Positions 63,885 through 64,000 of a DNA stretch of 64,000 nucleotides are shown here, piece after piece. The stretch lies in NCBI RefSeq assembly GCF_023241715.1, contig NZ_JALQCW010000065.1:1-64000 (forward strand). Reading direction: 5' to 3'. Both the position numbers and the translations under genes were made by a program. Origin of the DNA: Pseudomonas morbosilactucae. GTDB taxonomy: Bacteria > Pseudomonadota > Gammaproteobacteria > Pseudomonadales > Pseudomonadaceae. Positions within the stretch are counted from its first letter, which is position 1; every line of letters starts with the position of its first letter. A model generated the notes under the pieces. The model saw only the letters and a list, made by a program, of their open reading frames with translations. It had not been told where the DNA came from and ran no database searches.

Positions 63885-64000
63885 CTAGAGCATCAGTTTG
63901 ACCACGGACTCGTTGGGGTCGCGGGATTTTCCGGCGGCTTTGAGTTCGTCGATATAGTCCTGCCAGAGCGCGTCCTGGCGTAAGGCCAGCTGGTACAAAT
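63885..64000 (-). CDS. C-terminal end of a DUF971-like gene (partial)
   Basis: The minus strand stays open from the window edge to a TAG at 63885-63887. The visible 38 residues include YQLALRQDALWQDYIDEL and a polar end KSRDPNESVVKLML. In Pseudomonas the gene before phaC1 is usually a small DUF971 protein that follows hslVU, and the residues fit its C-terminus. The start lies beyond the window. Assignment rests partly on gene order. Confidence 0.6.
   Translation of the reverse strand, partial: LYQLALRQDALWQDYIDELKAAGKSRDPNESVVKLML

Overview
The window is a stretch of core chromosome from a Pseudomonas of the P. fluorescens group. This rests on high GC, Pseudomonas-type REP elements (GTAGGAGCCGGCTTGCCGGCGA and variants) and gene order: ntrC-ntrB-x-glnA / thiI / typA, a full hut cluster with hutXWV and two hutH genes, opgGH, the rsmE-tatCBA-hisEI-ubiBJE block, and phaI-phaF-phaD-phaC2-phaZ-phaC1. 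No rRNA, tRNA, CRISPR array, IS element or prophage was seen.

Layout. 0.3-5.1 kb: nitrogen control (ntrC, ntrB, a small secreted protein, glnA with a sigma-54 promoter). 5.4-12.1 kb: thiI, typA, a YkgJ-type cysteine-cluster protein and glycogen phosphorylase. 12.3-17.4 kb: a coupled pair, a huge DUF2339 membrane protein and a DUF3999 protein. 17.6-23.1 kb: fbp, a DUF924 gene broken by an in-frame amber codon, a Phd/ParE-type toxin-antitoxin pair, an amino-acid-type chemoreceptor and two small lipoproteins. 23.1-39.3 kb: the complete histidine utilisation cluster hutF / hutC-hutD / hutU-permease-hutXWV-hutH1-hutH2-hutT-hutI-hutG. Its control sites are readable: TGTA-N2-TACA HutC operators in the hutF-hutC gap and at hutU, and a -24/-12 promoter for hutU. 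39.5-40.9 kb: pip-dtd. 41.1-45.5 kb: opgG-opgH. 45.7-48.4 kb: an amino-acid ABC transporter. 48.4-50.3 kb: a second chemoreceptor. 50.5-56.5 kb (minus strand): rsmE, tatC, tatB, tatA, hisE, hisI, ubiB, ubiJ, ubiE. 56.7-63.6 kb: the medium-chain PHA cluster. The right edge holds the tail of one more minus-strand gene.

How the parts connect. NtrB/NtrC act with sigma-54, and sigma-54 type promoters are visible before glnA, hutU and phaC1, so nitrogen assimilation, histidine catabolism and carbon storage in this window share one sigma factor. The hut genes encode the five-step route from histidine to glutamate and formate plus several transporters. The pha genes make, coat, regulate and mobilise PHA granules.

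The most notable quality feature is a set of six single-base deletions: hutU, hutH1 twice, hutT, phaZ and phaC2. Each removes one base from a run of two to three identical bases. Restoring the base gives full-length, family-typical proteins each time. Assembly error is the simplest explanation, but the window alone cannot exclude real decay. The most biologically interesting feature is HutH1, an ammonia-lyase paralogue from which exactly the Ala-Ser-Gly triad that forms the MIO electrophile is missing. I did not find a convincing undescribed multi-gene system; nearly all genes belong to known families in known order.
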